64,000 bases of DNA from Anarhynchus alexandrinus (lineage: Eukaryota; Chordata; Aves; Charadriiformes; Charadriidae), in NCBI GenBank assembly GCA_008711295.1, contig VUYV01000010.1:9106728-9170727 (forward strand), in the 5' to 3' direction. Positions 26,287-35,548 of this stretch are shown in pieces; positions within the stretch are counted from its first letter, which is position 1; every line of letters starts with the position of its first letter. The notes beneath the pieces were generated by a model that was given only the letters and a program-made list of their open reading frames with translations, had not been told where the DNA came from and did no database searches. The translations under genes were made by a program, and so were the position numbers.

Positions 26287-27593
26287 AGATAAAAGAAATA
26301 ACTGTCCTGTGCTAATGGGTGGCATTAGGCCGGGCTGGCAGTGCTGCAGGGATGGGTGCAGGTATTCTGTCACCCACTTCCCTCTGCCCAGGAGCTTTGC
26401 GAGAGCCCGCAGAGGCTGTGACCTTGCAGGGTCCCCGTGCGGCTGCGGGGCCTGGGGACAACGCTGGCAGTGGGGTGGGCAGGTGCTGCTCGTGGCGTTG
26501 CTGGTGGTGGATGCAGTGGGCCATGCAGCAGTGGCCACCAGCCCTGTGCCCTTTCCCCAGGCGCCAGTGGGGAGCAGAGCAAGGCGCTGCCAGGGCCCTG
26601 GCACCTGCACCGGCTCCGTCCCTGCCACGCTGCCCCCGCGAGCCGGCACGGAGGTGACTTGCAGGACTTGGCAGCGCTGAGAGCTTCCTTCTCCATCTGG
26701 CCACGGCGCTGCACCCCCATCCCTCCTATCCCTCTTCATCCCTTCCCTTCCTGCCTCCCCCAGCAGCTCCAGGCAGCCCCCCAGCAGGTGACACTGACCA
26801 GGATGATGCCAGGGGACAGCTGAGCGTAAGGAGTACCCATGCCGGGCACAAGCAATCTCCCAGCACCAGGAGCATCCTCCAAACACCTGCCAGAGCCAGC
26901 TCAGCTCTGGGACTGTGGAGGTCCCCTGGGTCCATCCCCATCCTGGGAGCAGGGGTGTCCGCAGGGGTGTGCGGGGCAGGAGGACGGAGGCGATGCCCAG
27001 GGCTGGTGACGAGCCCCCAGCTGCCCTTCCCATGGGAGCCAGGTTGGCAGGGCAGCGTTGGACACGCTCCAGCCTGTCGGCTGCGGTTGCACTGCCGGCA
27101 CCAGCAGCTGGAATGCCGGGGCGGTTGGCCACAGCTCACATGAGCCTCATGCTTCCCACAGCAGCAGGGACGGGGGCTGCTTCGCCCACCTCTCCCCAGC
27201 CTCCCCGCGTGGGGTCCCACGCTTGGGGACAGCACTCCAGGCCACCAAGCCCCAAGGAGGGCAAGCCCAGCTTAGCACTGGGCGCTGACACAAGGGACAG
27301 CCCTGCCAGCTTGGCCACAGCTCGTACTGGGAGCAGTCTCGTACTGGGACCAGTCTCGTGGGCACGCTGGGAGCTACTGGGGGAGGATGCGCTTAATGAG
27401 CCGAGGCATCTCCAAAGATTGAAAGACTCAAGGACCCATCCCAGGAACAAAAGGAGGCGTTTGTCAGGCGCTGAGAGACGGGCTCGTTAATTCCTCCTGG
27501 CTGTCACACTTATCTGTAATGAATTTGTGCTCCGCTGTATTATTTTTAATACAATAGGAGCGGTGCCGCCCGCCCACCGCCCGGCTGCCGGGA

Positions 27594-27609
27594 GCGCTGA
27601 CGTCAGCGC
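27594..27609. promoter_or_regulatory. Full cAMP-response-element palindrome
   Basis: GCGCTGACGTCAGCGC is a perfect 16-base palindrome centred on the consensus CRE TGACGTCA. It lies in a small CpG-rich patch about 3.7 kb upstream of the CPLX2 start-codon exon. CREB/ATF sites of this kind are typical of activity-regulated neuronal promoters. Confidence 0.6.
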
Positions 27610-28849
27610 CCGGAGCAGGGCTGCCGCAGGACAGACGGACGGATGGACAGACGGGCCAAGCACAGGCCTGTCTTGCCACCCACGCACCCATCCCACCAGT
27701 TGCCGGTGGGCAGAGCAGGGTCGGGCGCAAAGGCAGGAGGCATTTTTTCCATGGAGGTTGAAAAAGGAGTTGTTGATTGATGCCATGGTGGAAGGAGGGT
27801 GAGGGTGAGGGGCTGGAGGAGACAGGGTGCGCCGGGGGGAATTTTGGGGAGCGATGAGAGGGGGTGAACAAGAGGGCCATGTCCTTGATGAGTTGTACGT
27901 ATGCTGAGACCCATCCGCGGCAGCGGGTATTCGTCAGGGCAGGAGCCGGCAGTGGATGCACACACACACGGGTCTGTTGGTACTGCGTCCCTGGTGCTGG
28001 GCTGGCACTTGCGTGCTGGCTCCGGGCCCCCCCCCCAGGCTGTGGGATGGCTCCTCGCTGCTGCTCCACATCCTGCATCGCCCCCGTCCTCCCCATCACA
28101 GCCCCGGCAGTGCGCAGCAGCACCGGCAGCATCTCCGCAGCCCGCACCGCTGGGCTTGTGGGGGCAGCTGCAGCCTGTCCCAGCTCCCCACAGCCTCCCA
28201 CATGCGGGGTGGGGGGTGTCCCTGGAAAGACGTGGCACCCAGACCCCCTCCAGCACTTTTCTGGACTGTAGCAGCAAGATTCTCCGCAGGGCTGCTCCTC
28301 CAGAGCCTCACCATTAAACACCAGCTATCCCCAAAGCCTGGCTCAGAGCACCACTAATCTGATTTGCAAAGGGCTCGTCTTGTTTCTAATAACCCAGGGC
28401 TGGATTAATTAGGAGGCGCCGGCTGCCCCTCTGCGGGGTGGCAGGGCTGGCGGTGGGGCACGCGCTCGACCCAGCGCCTCTCCGTGCACTGGGATGGGGA
28501 TGGGAGACCCGGGGGAGCCCTGTCCCGCAGCCGGGGGCGGGGGGGGCAGGAGGGGCTGCAGGAGCCCGTCTCCCTTCAGGCAGGCGCAGGAGGGGGACGG
28601 GCAGGGTGGTGCCCCCCATTTCCTGCTCGCGGTCACCCCCACCGCTGAAGTAGGTCCTGAGCTCTGTGAGCATCATGGCCTCGATGCCCCTGGCAGCATC
28701 CCCTGCCAGAGCACCCCCCTCCCGCAAACGGTGGGACCCCAAAAATCGAAAGCTGGGGCCTCCGAGCGGCGACGGCGGCTGGCACTGGGGCCGAGGTGAT
28801 TTATGAGGGACTTTAATTAAATTCCCGCAGCTGCCCTGCACCGCTGCGG

Positions 28850-29173
28850 AGAGGGACGGGGGTGCTGCGGCTTGGGGTGCCGGGTGAGGGAGCNGTGAAT
28901 CATTAACCCCGCGCAGGACGCGCTCCCCCCCACCCCATCCCTCCGCTGCGGGAGCACGGCGGGGAGGGGGACCGGGGGGGGCCCCGTCAGCATCTTGGGG
29001 AGCGATGCTGGGCCCCCCCCCCCCCGGGGAACCGGGGTCGTGCGGCGTTTCCCCGCGGGTGGTGGGGGGGGTGTCCCGTATCCCCCCTACTCCCCCCGGT
29101 GGGGGGCCGGGCTGCGCGGTGTCGGGGCGGGGGGTGTCGCCCCGGGCGGGCCCACGCGTGCCGCCGGGGGCGG
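28850..29173. promoter_or_regulatory. CpG island preceding an assembly gap
   Basis: Extremely GC-rich with runs of C and G (for example C14 at about 29013-29026) and one N at 28894. It is a candidate CPLX2-proximal promoter, but no exon can be defined because the sequence runs into the gap. Confidence 0.4.
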
Positions 29174-29427
29174 NNNNNNNNNNNNNNNNNNNNNNNNNNN
29201 NNNNNNNNNNNNNNNNNNNNNNNNNNNNNNNNNNNNNNNNNNNNNNNNNNNNNNNNNNNNNNNNNNNNNNNNNNNNNNNNNNNNNNNNNNNNNNNNNNNN
29301 NNNNNNNNNNNNNNNNNNNNNNNNNNNNNNNNNNNNNNNNNNNNNNNNNNNNNNNNNNNNNNNNNNNNNNNNNNNNNNNNNNNNNNNNNNNNNNNNNNNN
29401 NNNNNNNNNNNNNNNNNNNNNNNNNNN
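29174..29427. other. Assembly gap (254 N)
   Basis: Undetermined bases within a GC-saturated region about 2 kb upstream of the CPLX2 start-codon exon. Confidence 1.
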
Positions 29428-29835
29428 CCCCCCCTTCCTGCGTCCCCCGGGTTCCGCAGCCCCCTGTGGTCCCGCTGTCCCCCGCATGCCGGGTGTCCCC
29501 TACGTCCCGTGTCCCCGCTGTCCCCCGCCCTCCCGGCGCCCCCCCTCGTCCCCTGCGTCGCTGCAGCCCGTGCGGCACCGGTGTCCCGGCGCCTGCCGGT
29601 GCCCCCCCCCGCCCGTCTGTTGTGTCGCCCCGCGTCGCCCGTGTCCCTGCACCCCCCGGTGTCCCCCACGTACCCCAGTGTCGCTGCGCCCCCCCCACTC
29701 GGCCACAGTGTTCCGGTGTCCCCCGTGTCCCAACGGCCCCTGGTGTCCTTCGCACCCTCCCTTCGGCCCCAGTATCACGGTGTCGCCCGCTGTTCCCGCG
29801 TCCCCGGTGTCCCCGGAGCCCCCCCCCCGGCTGCC
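29428..29835 (+). repeat. GTGTCCCC-type degenerate minisatellite
   Basis: The sequence is built from short units resembling GTGTCCCC, GCTGTCCCCC and CGTCCC. All frames give low-complexity Pro/Val/Arg-rich peptides. It borders the gap and may continue into it. Confidence 0.7.
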
Positions 29836-30009
29836 CCAGGGGTCCGCACAGTACCGCCTGGAGGAGCCCCCCCTCGCCCCCCCCCGGTGCCGCGGGGTGC
29901 CCGGGGCTGGGAGCAACAAACTTCCCGGGGTCCCGGTTTGTGGAGCCCCTCCACTGCCCAGCGGGGTCCCAGGGAGGCAGGGGTGGGGGGACCCGCAAGG
30001 CTGCGGCAC

Positions 30010-30725
30010 CCACCAGGCGTACACACACATACACACGCGCACGCACACACACGCTGCAAACTGTACACCCAGGCTGTGCGCACAGCCTGCAACACCCCCC
30101 CGCACACACACAGGGCATGCGGGGGACACGGGCACACCACCCTCCCCACACACACACACGCCCCCCCGCCTGCAATCCCCCTCATACACACACACACAGA
30201 GCATGCAAACAGCCTGCAACACCCCCACACATACACACAGGAGGCACAGTCTGCAAATTTGTGTGCGCAACCCCCCCCCCACTACAGGCTGCAAACCCAC
30301 AGACCTGCACACGCAGCCCCACACACACTAACACAGCCTGCACACACACACCCCCGCAGTGTGCAAACACATACACGCAGCACAAACACACACAGCGCAC
30401 ACAAACACAGCCCGCGAACCTGTGTGCACACACTCACCCATGCGAGCCCTTGCACACATCCGCAGAGCTTGCAAACCCTGAAACTCACGCACGCACACAC
30501 TCGAAGCTTGCAAACAGGCTGCAAACCCGCACACCGTGTGGGCATATGCAGCTCCACAAACTTGCACACACACACACACACACCCGCACAAACACAGCCT
30601 GCAGCCACCCGCAAACACACCTCTTGACCAAACACAGCCTGCACATACGGCTTGTACACACACACAGCGCACGCAAACACAGCCAGCCACACACACAGTC
30701 CGTCCTGTACACACAGTGCCCCTGC
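30010..30725 (+). repeat. CA-rich tract with recurrent CAGCCTGCAAAC-type units
   Basis: About 700 bases of ACACAC runs mixed with repeated variants of ACACAGCCTGCAAAC and GCACACACAAACACAG. It is markedly strand-asymmetric (C and A on the plus strand). It lies about 560 bases upstream of the acceptor of the first CPLX2 coding exon, in what is probably intronic RNA. Open frames through it are repeat artefacts. Confidence 0.85.
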
Positions 30726-31282
30726 ATGCCATCACCATCCCCAGCACCCCGCAGGGATCACACACATAGTCACAGGCTGCTGCCTACAACCCCTACAGCC
30801 CCCAAACACTGTCACAACCTGCCGACAGCCTCTTCTCCATCCCTCTGCAGAGCACATGCATTGCAACACACACACACACACAGAGCACCCCATGTCCGGC
30901 TGTGCCGCACTGGCATCCCCAGGCAGGGTCTGTCCCCCTCTGCCAAAGCAGGGGCACGTGGTGGGCGGTGACATGGTGGGTCCCCATCCCGCCAGCCCCC
31001 AGGCAGCATCCCTGGGCTCCTCCTGCCCCACTGAGGGCAGTGCTGGGGTGAAAAGTCCCTCCGCAGGTCCCCAAGGCCAACGGGGATGTGGGGAGGGCAC
31101 CGAGGGGAGGAGGTGCTTCCAGCAGGCAGATCTGCCCACCCTCTGCCCATCCTGGAAGGCGTTTGGGGCTGGAGATGCAGCGGGTGCATCCTGCAGCCCG
31201 AGGGACCATCCCATTCCTTGTGCTTCGGCAGTGGGGACCCTGGGCACAGTGTCCCCAACCACATCCCTCTCTGCCCGCGCAG

Positions 31283-31359
31283 GTGGCCCTGGTCGGCGAT
31301 CCCGGACGGCAGTGGATGAGCACTGGGCGCTGGCTTAGCCGCACACACACACCAGCACC
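31283..31359 (+). other. CPLX2: CPLX2 5' UTR part of the start-codon exon
   Basis: A pyrimidine-rich stretch ending in CCCGCGCAG provides a good splice acceptor, so the exon begins at 31283 and carries 77 untranslated bases before the ATG. The last part is a short CA repeat just before the start codon. The upstream exon or exons that splice to this acceptor are not identified in this window. Confidence 0.75.
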
Positions 31360-32429
31360 ATGGACTTCGTCATGAAGCAAGCGCTGGGCGGTGAGTGGGT
31401 GCTGTCTCCCCTCAGGGTCCCCCCCTCCAGGAGCAATTCTGGCCCAGCACTGTGAGGAGCATGGTGGGAGGGACATGGAGGGGGGACGGAGCCATGGGGA
31501 GAGTTGCCAGCAGCGGGGAGCTGCTGCCGGAGCTCTCCAGGGCTCCTGTTCCCAGTGCCGGCAGCGCCTGGCTGGGGAATCCCGGCTCTCCCGCAGCTAA
31601 GTGGGATTCCCCGGCGGGTCCCCTGGGTGCCAGCGCCGAAGGAGCTGCCGGCATCTCCCCCGGCTGACGCCGAACTAGGGCAGCGCAGCCAGCCGGCGGC
31701 ACTCCCCATCCCTGCAGCCTCCGGAGCCCATCTGCAGCCAGCTCTGGTGCGGGTGGCCCTGTGGACATCCTGGGTCATCCTTGCCCGGGGGCTCCGAGTC
31801 CTCCCTGCCTGTGCAGGGGCTTTGGCAGCCAGCGCCGGGCTTCAGCACCCTTGGGGACCATCTGGTGGTGTTGTGCTGCACAGGGGCCACCAAGGACATG
31901 GGGAAGATGCTGGGGGGTGAGGAGGAGAAGGACCCCGATGCGCAGAAGAAGGAGGAGGAGAGGCAGGAGGCCCTGCGCCAGCAGGAGGAGGAGCGGAAAG
32001 CCAAGCACGCCCGCATGGAAGCCGAGCGGGAGAAAGTCCGGCAGCAGATCCGCGACAAGGTGAGCATACGCTTCCCCTGCGCCCATCCCTGCCCGTGGCA
32101 CCCGGAGTGGGGCTGGGACAGGGAGCCGGCATGACCGGGGAGGAGGGTGACCCAAGGCGGTGGTGATGGGCACAGGGCACAGCGTGGGCAGGACCCGCTG
32201 CCTGCCCTGCTGAGGGCCTGTGTCCTCGCAGTACGGGCTGAAGAAGAAGGAGGAGAAGGAGGCGGAGGAGAAAGCCGCACTGGAGCAGCCGTGTGAGGGC
32301 AGCCTGACGCGCCCCAAGAAGGCGATCCCGGCAGGCTGTGGGGACGAGGACGAGGAGGAGGAGGAGAGCATCCTGGACACCGTCCTCAAGTACCTGCCCG
32401 GCCCGCTGCAGGATATGTTCAAGAAGTAA
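31360..32429 (+). CDS. CPLX2: Complexin-2, SNARE-complex regulator (3 coding exons)
   Basis: The coding exons are 31360-31390, 31884-32059 and 32232-32429, joined by GT-AG introns, and encode 134 residues, the usual complexin-1/2 length. The protein starts [11 protein letters not shown] and ends LQDMFKK. Complexin binds the assembled synaptic SNARE bundle in the groove between synaptobrevin and syntaxin; it clamps spontaneous fusion and supports calcium-triggered release. Visible parts are a flexible N-terminus (about 1-26), an acidic accessory helix (about 27-47), and the SNARE-binding central helix (48-70) with the known contact residues R48, R59, R63, K69 and Y70 all present. The exon 2/3 junction falls exactly between K69 and Y70. 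The C-terminus is acidic, with S115 in a casein-kinase-2 context, and ends in an amphipathic helix. There is no CAAX box, which excludes CPLX3/4. The residues around 90-106 match complexin-2 rather than complexin-1 as I recall them. The start-codon exon has an acceptor at 31281-31282, so upstream non-coding exons are expected. Confidence 0.98.
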
Positions 32430-33755
32430 CAGCACCGCCAACCCTGCCATAGGGTGCTGGGGCACGGGCGCCCTCTCCCTTCCGACCCCTCCATCAGTTC
32501 CCTTGGCCCCGGGGGGGGTCCCCGCACCCCCTCCTCACCCCCTCCTCTCCTTTCCCCCGACCAGACCAAAAACCCGCCCCGTCCCGTCCAGGCAGGGCCC
32601 CCCCACCACGCCGTGCCAAAGGGGAGCGGCCCTGACCGGACAGGGCGAACCGGGACCAAATGCACTGATGTAACCTCGTGGCAGGCTGGGGGCACCCCAG
32701 GCCCTACCGGCCCCCCCCGGGGTGGCTCCCTGTGCCCCCTGCCCTGCCCTTTCTTGCCCTCCCAGGGGACCCTGGCAGGCCTCTGCTCGCCTGCCCCCGT
32801 CCCCAGCACTGCCATCCCCCTGCCCCGTCCCGCCCTGGGCCAAGCCCAAAGCACAAAGCCAGGCGCCCTGCCCGCAGCTCCCCCATCCCCGCTCCCCGGG
32901 CACGGGGGTCCCCCGGGGCTGCCCGGTGTGCCCCAGCATCGGGGGGTTGGAGGGGACCCCCCCCTCCCCCCTTCTCCCCGCATCTCTGGCCCCATAGTTA
33001 AAGCCATATCAGTTAGACTGCAATACTTCAGCACCGGGAGGAGCGGGCGCCGCGCTCCGCCGACCGTGTACAAAGGCGCGTACGGGGCAGGGACCCCCCC
33101 CTGCCTCGTCCCCCCCGGCCCCGTCCCTGCCGTCCCGCACCCCTCGCTCGTCCCTGTCTCGGCCCTGCTGGCCTCCTCCCCCCCCGGGTTCTCGCATTAG
33201 TGTCTCTGTGCCAGGGTGCGTCCCGTCGCTCCATGCGTCCTCGTGTCCGCTGCTCACGCTCCCACCGCCCCCCCATCCCCTGAGTCCCCCGCTGTCCCCG
33301 GGGCTGCCCACGGCGTTGTGCCGAGAGCCCCCCCGCCGCACTGCCGGGGACCCCGCTCTGCCCCCTGCAATAAAGCCAGCGCGGGGCCAGGAGCTGCCAA
33401 GCCAGTCCCAGGCTGGGAGCGCCTGGTTGCCNNNCCCCCCCCCCCAACCAAGCTGGACATATGGGCCCCCCGGGCCTGGGAAAGGATCCCTGGGCAAGCA
33501 CCCCGGGTATGTCCCAGGAGCCGCCGCTTGCACCCCAGTGGGGGGACACAGGGGCACGCTGTTGCCCCAGCCTGTCCCTTGCCACACCGTGCTCCCCCCT
33601 CCCCGTGCTTCCTCCGCCACAGCCCCCAGCTGCTCACCGGGGACCTCCCTGGGAGGTGGTGGGCGGCTCGGGGCCCTGCAGACATGTTGTGACCATCCTG
33701 CTCGAACTAGTCTTTGACAAACTAATAAAATAAAGGGATTTGTACATTGCTCCAG
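32430..33755 (+). other. CPLX2: CPLX2 3' UTR
   Basis: Non-coding, very C-rich sequence follows the TAA stop at 32427-32429. It contains an internal AATAAA (33369-33374) and ends at overlapping AATAAA hexamers (33724-33734) followed by a GT/T-containing stretch. Three Ns in a C homopolymer (33432-33434) mark an assembly uncertainty. The extent is inferred from the signals alone. Confidence 0.6.
33724..33734 (+). terminator. CPLX2: CPLX2 polyadenylation signal (overlapping AATAAA x2)
   Basis: Two overlapping AATAAA hexamers at 33724-33729 and 33729-33734 lie about 1.3 kb after the CPLX2 stop. They are followed by TTTGTACATTG and a T/C-rich stretch suitable for cleavage-factor binding. An earlier AATAAA at 33369-33374 could serve as a proximal site. 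Confidence 0.65.
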
Positions 33756-34945
33756 CCTCTTCTCAACCATTGCTTCCCCGGGGCACCGCGCCAGCTCCCT
33801 CACCCCTCCACCCCCCTCAGGGCTGAGACCTGGCAGCTCATCACACCAGGCCTCACCCCAGGCGGCACCCAAAAGCACCAAAGGTGAAGGGAGAGGCCAG
33901 ACTTGGCTCCCAGAGCCCTGCTTGATCCAGCTGCCTCCCCATACCCCTGCGTCCACCCTTCAAGCGCCCTCTCCAGAGTTGGGGACAAGGTAAAGGCGTT
34001 GGTGCTGGTGGGTCCCCATCCCATGGACATGGCAGGGGGTCTTCTGCTCCTTCCCTCTGACTCGTGGACTCGCCTCACAGAATGACGGCGGATACCCCTG
34101 GGGTACAAGGGCTGTTTCTGGTGGGTCACAGCCTCCTGCCAACCCAAAAGCAGGGGCACGAGGCTACAGGCAGGCCCTGGGCAACAGGGCACCTCATAGC
34201 CCCCAGCCAGGCAGGGCCTGGGCTTGGCACAGCCCTGGAGGCCTCCATCCAGAGCCAGCTTCAGCTTTGACTGATTTGCCATCATTTACCAGCAAAGAGC
34301 TCAGCTGTTACCCAGGCGGCATCAGCAGTGCAGTCACCTGGAAAAGCCTCTGTCAGAAGAAAATATTAGGGTAGGAAATGATAGAGATCTTGCAGGCGAG
34401 GTCTCCATCGCAGGCAGGCTGCGCCTGCACCTCTTCTGCAGTGACTGTCCCCCCTATGACCCGGCACGCCAGGGAGGTCAGAAAGCCCTACAGCTCTCCC
34501 TGGGGAGTTGGGATTGGGGACGCACTGCCTGTCACCCCTCGCAGGGGCGCAAGGAAGGGTTCTGTCCAGGGCTGGTGGCCATGGAGTGGGACAGGCATTG
34601 TCTTCTGCTGGGGCCACGGTCTTGCTCCATCCCTGCGTGGTGCTGCCAGGCGGGGACAGGGTTACAGGGCTGGGACAGGTCCCTGAGACTGTCCCCATCG
34701 TCTGTGCGCTGTCCCTGGTGTCACTTGTCCCCAGCGTGTGATCGCAGCGCCCCCTGGTGGGGTGACGCCGCAGGACAGGAGACAGAGACACTGGGGACAG
34801 GCAGTGGAGACAAGGGGGACAGCCCCTCGACACAGATCCCTCAGCCAGGGCCCTGCCACAGCCAAGGGGAAGGAGACAGGGGAAGGGAGAGGAGCTCGCA
34901 GGAGAGCAGCTCAGCACCCCACTTCTGCCCCCACAGCAGCCACAG
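33756..34945. other. CPLX2-THOC3 tail-to-tail intergenic region
   Basis: This GC-rich spacer lies between the CPLX2 poly(A) signal and the likely end of THOC3. No coding exon is visible. It holds a strong CTCF motif (34746-34760) and, 40 bp before it, a partial RE1/NRSF-like match (34705-34725). Confidence 0.6.
34746..34760 (-). promoter_or_regulatory. CTCF-binding motif between CPLX2 and THOC3
   Basis: The plus strand reads AGCGCCCCCTGGTGG. Its reverse complement, CCACCAGGGGGCGCT, matches the CTCF core consensus CCACNAGRKGGCRS at every defined position, and the following bases (GCG) fit the extended motif. It lies between the convergent ends of a neuronal gene and a housekeeping gene, a typical insulator location. 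Binding is not shown by sequence alone. Confidence 0.65.
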
Positions 34946-34967
34946 GCACCTTCGTTATGGAAGAGGA

Positions 34968-34973
34968 TTTATC
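34968..34973 (-). terminator. THOC3: Possible THOC3 polyadenylation signal (GATAAA variant)
   Basis: On the minus strand a GATAAA variant hexamer lies about 575 bases beyond the THOC3 stop, just after a T-rich tract (34982-35034). No canonical AATAAA was seen on this strand before CPLX2, so this is the best candidate, with low confidence. Confidence 0.35.
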
Positions 34974-34981
34974 AAAATTAG

Positions 34982-35034
34982 AAAAAAACACCACACATAC
35001 AAAAAAAGGGAAAAAAAAAAAAATAAAAAGAAAC
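34982..35034. repeat. A-rich low-complexity tract
   Basis: The plus strand is an almost pure A tract interrupted by CACCACACATAC, GGG and T. On the THOC3-sense strand it is T-rich and sits near the likely 3' end of the transcript, so it may be part of the 3' UTR. Confidence 0.7.
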
Positions 35035-35548
35035 CCAGTGGGGGAAACATCCCCCACTTCGCATCCCCCCCATCGTCCCCTTGCTGCCCCAGCGGGGGGG
35101 AGGGACACTGGGAGGGGACAGGGCAGGCTGTGCTCCCAGGGCTGCCCTCGTCACCAGGCCATGTGGCAGAAGGGGACGGTCACGTAGCTTATCACTGCTG
35201 GGGAGCCTGGAGCTCCTCTCCCAGGAGGCTCCTCAGCAGTCACCTTCAGTGACTGACTTTCTTTGGCCACTTGCCTTTGGAACAAGCCCCCCATGCCCCA
35301 GAGAGGAGGCAGCAGCAGCCCTGAGACGCCGAGGGGGGCTCTGCTAGCATCATCTCCCGTCCTCCCCAGCACACAAGCTGCTTCTTTTATAAATGCTCCT
35401 GAGAGCAGTACACGCAGAGCTGAGCCAAAGGCTGCAGCACTGCCAAGCAGGCAAGGAGGGGAGCCATCTCCTTACCCCATCCTACACTAACTAAGCACTC
35501 TCCCATCCCCGAGAGCAGGGCAGCGATGCCTCCCCCGGTGCGGTTTCA

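Larger units (their letters stand above)
1..31282. other. Gene-free GC-rich region upstream of the CPLX2 coding exons
   Basis: No protein gene could be supported in this 31-kb stretch. Long open frames occur on both strands but are products of high GC: they are low-complexity, Pro/Gly/Arg-rich, and have no recognisable domains. The region most likely contains the CPLX2 upstream regulatory DNA and non-coding first exons. What I see in it: CpG islands (430-1000, 17690-17960, 28850-29900), AT-rich islets with homeodomain-type TAAT sites (listed separately), minisatellites, G-runs, a 101-bp palindrome, a CA-rich tract and two N gaps. Stretches between these show nothing recognisable. Confidence 0.7.

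Noticed and set aside
28386..29669. 427-codon minus-strand frame with Gly/Asp/Thr repeats
   Set aside because: Much of it is the N gap and the rest is minisatellite translated in one frame. No conserved motif.
28995..30971. 658-codon plus-strand frame rich in His/Thr/Pro
   Set aside because: It is the translation of the GTGTCCCC minisatellite, the gap and the CA-rich tract. The repeat keeps all frames open.
31348..31371. RE1-like sequence overlapping the CPLX2 start codon (CCAGCACCATGGAC)
   Set aside because: It matches only the centre of the RE1 consensus (about 13 of 18 defined positions), and the match is largely explained by the Kozak and coding sequence.
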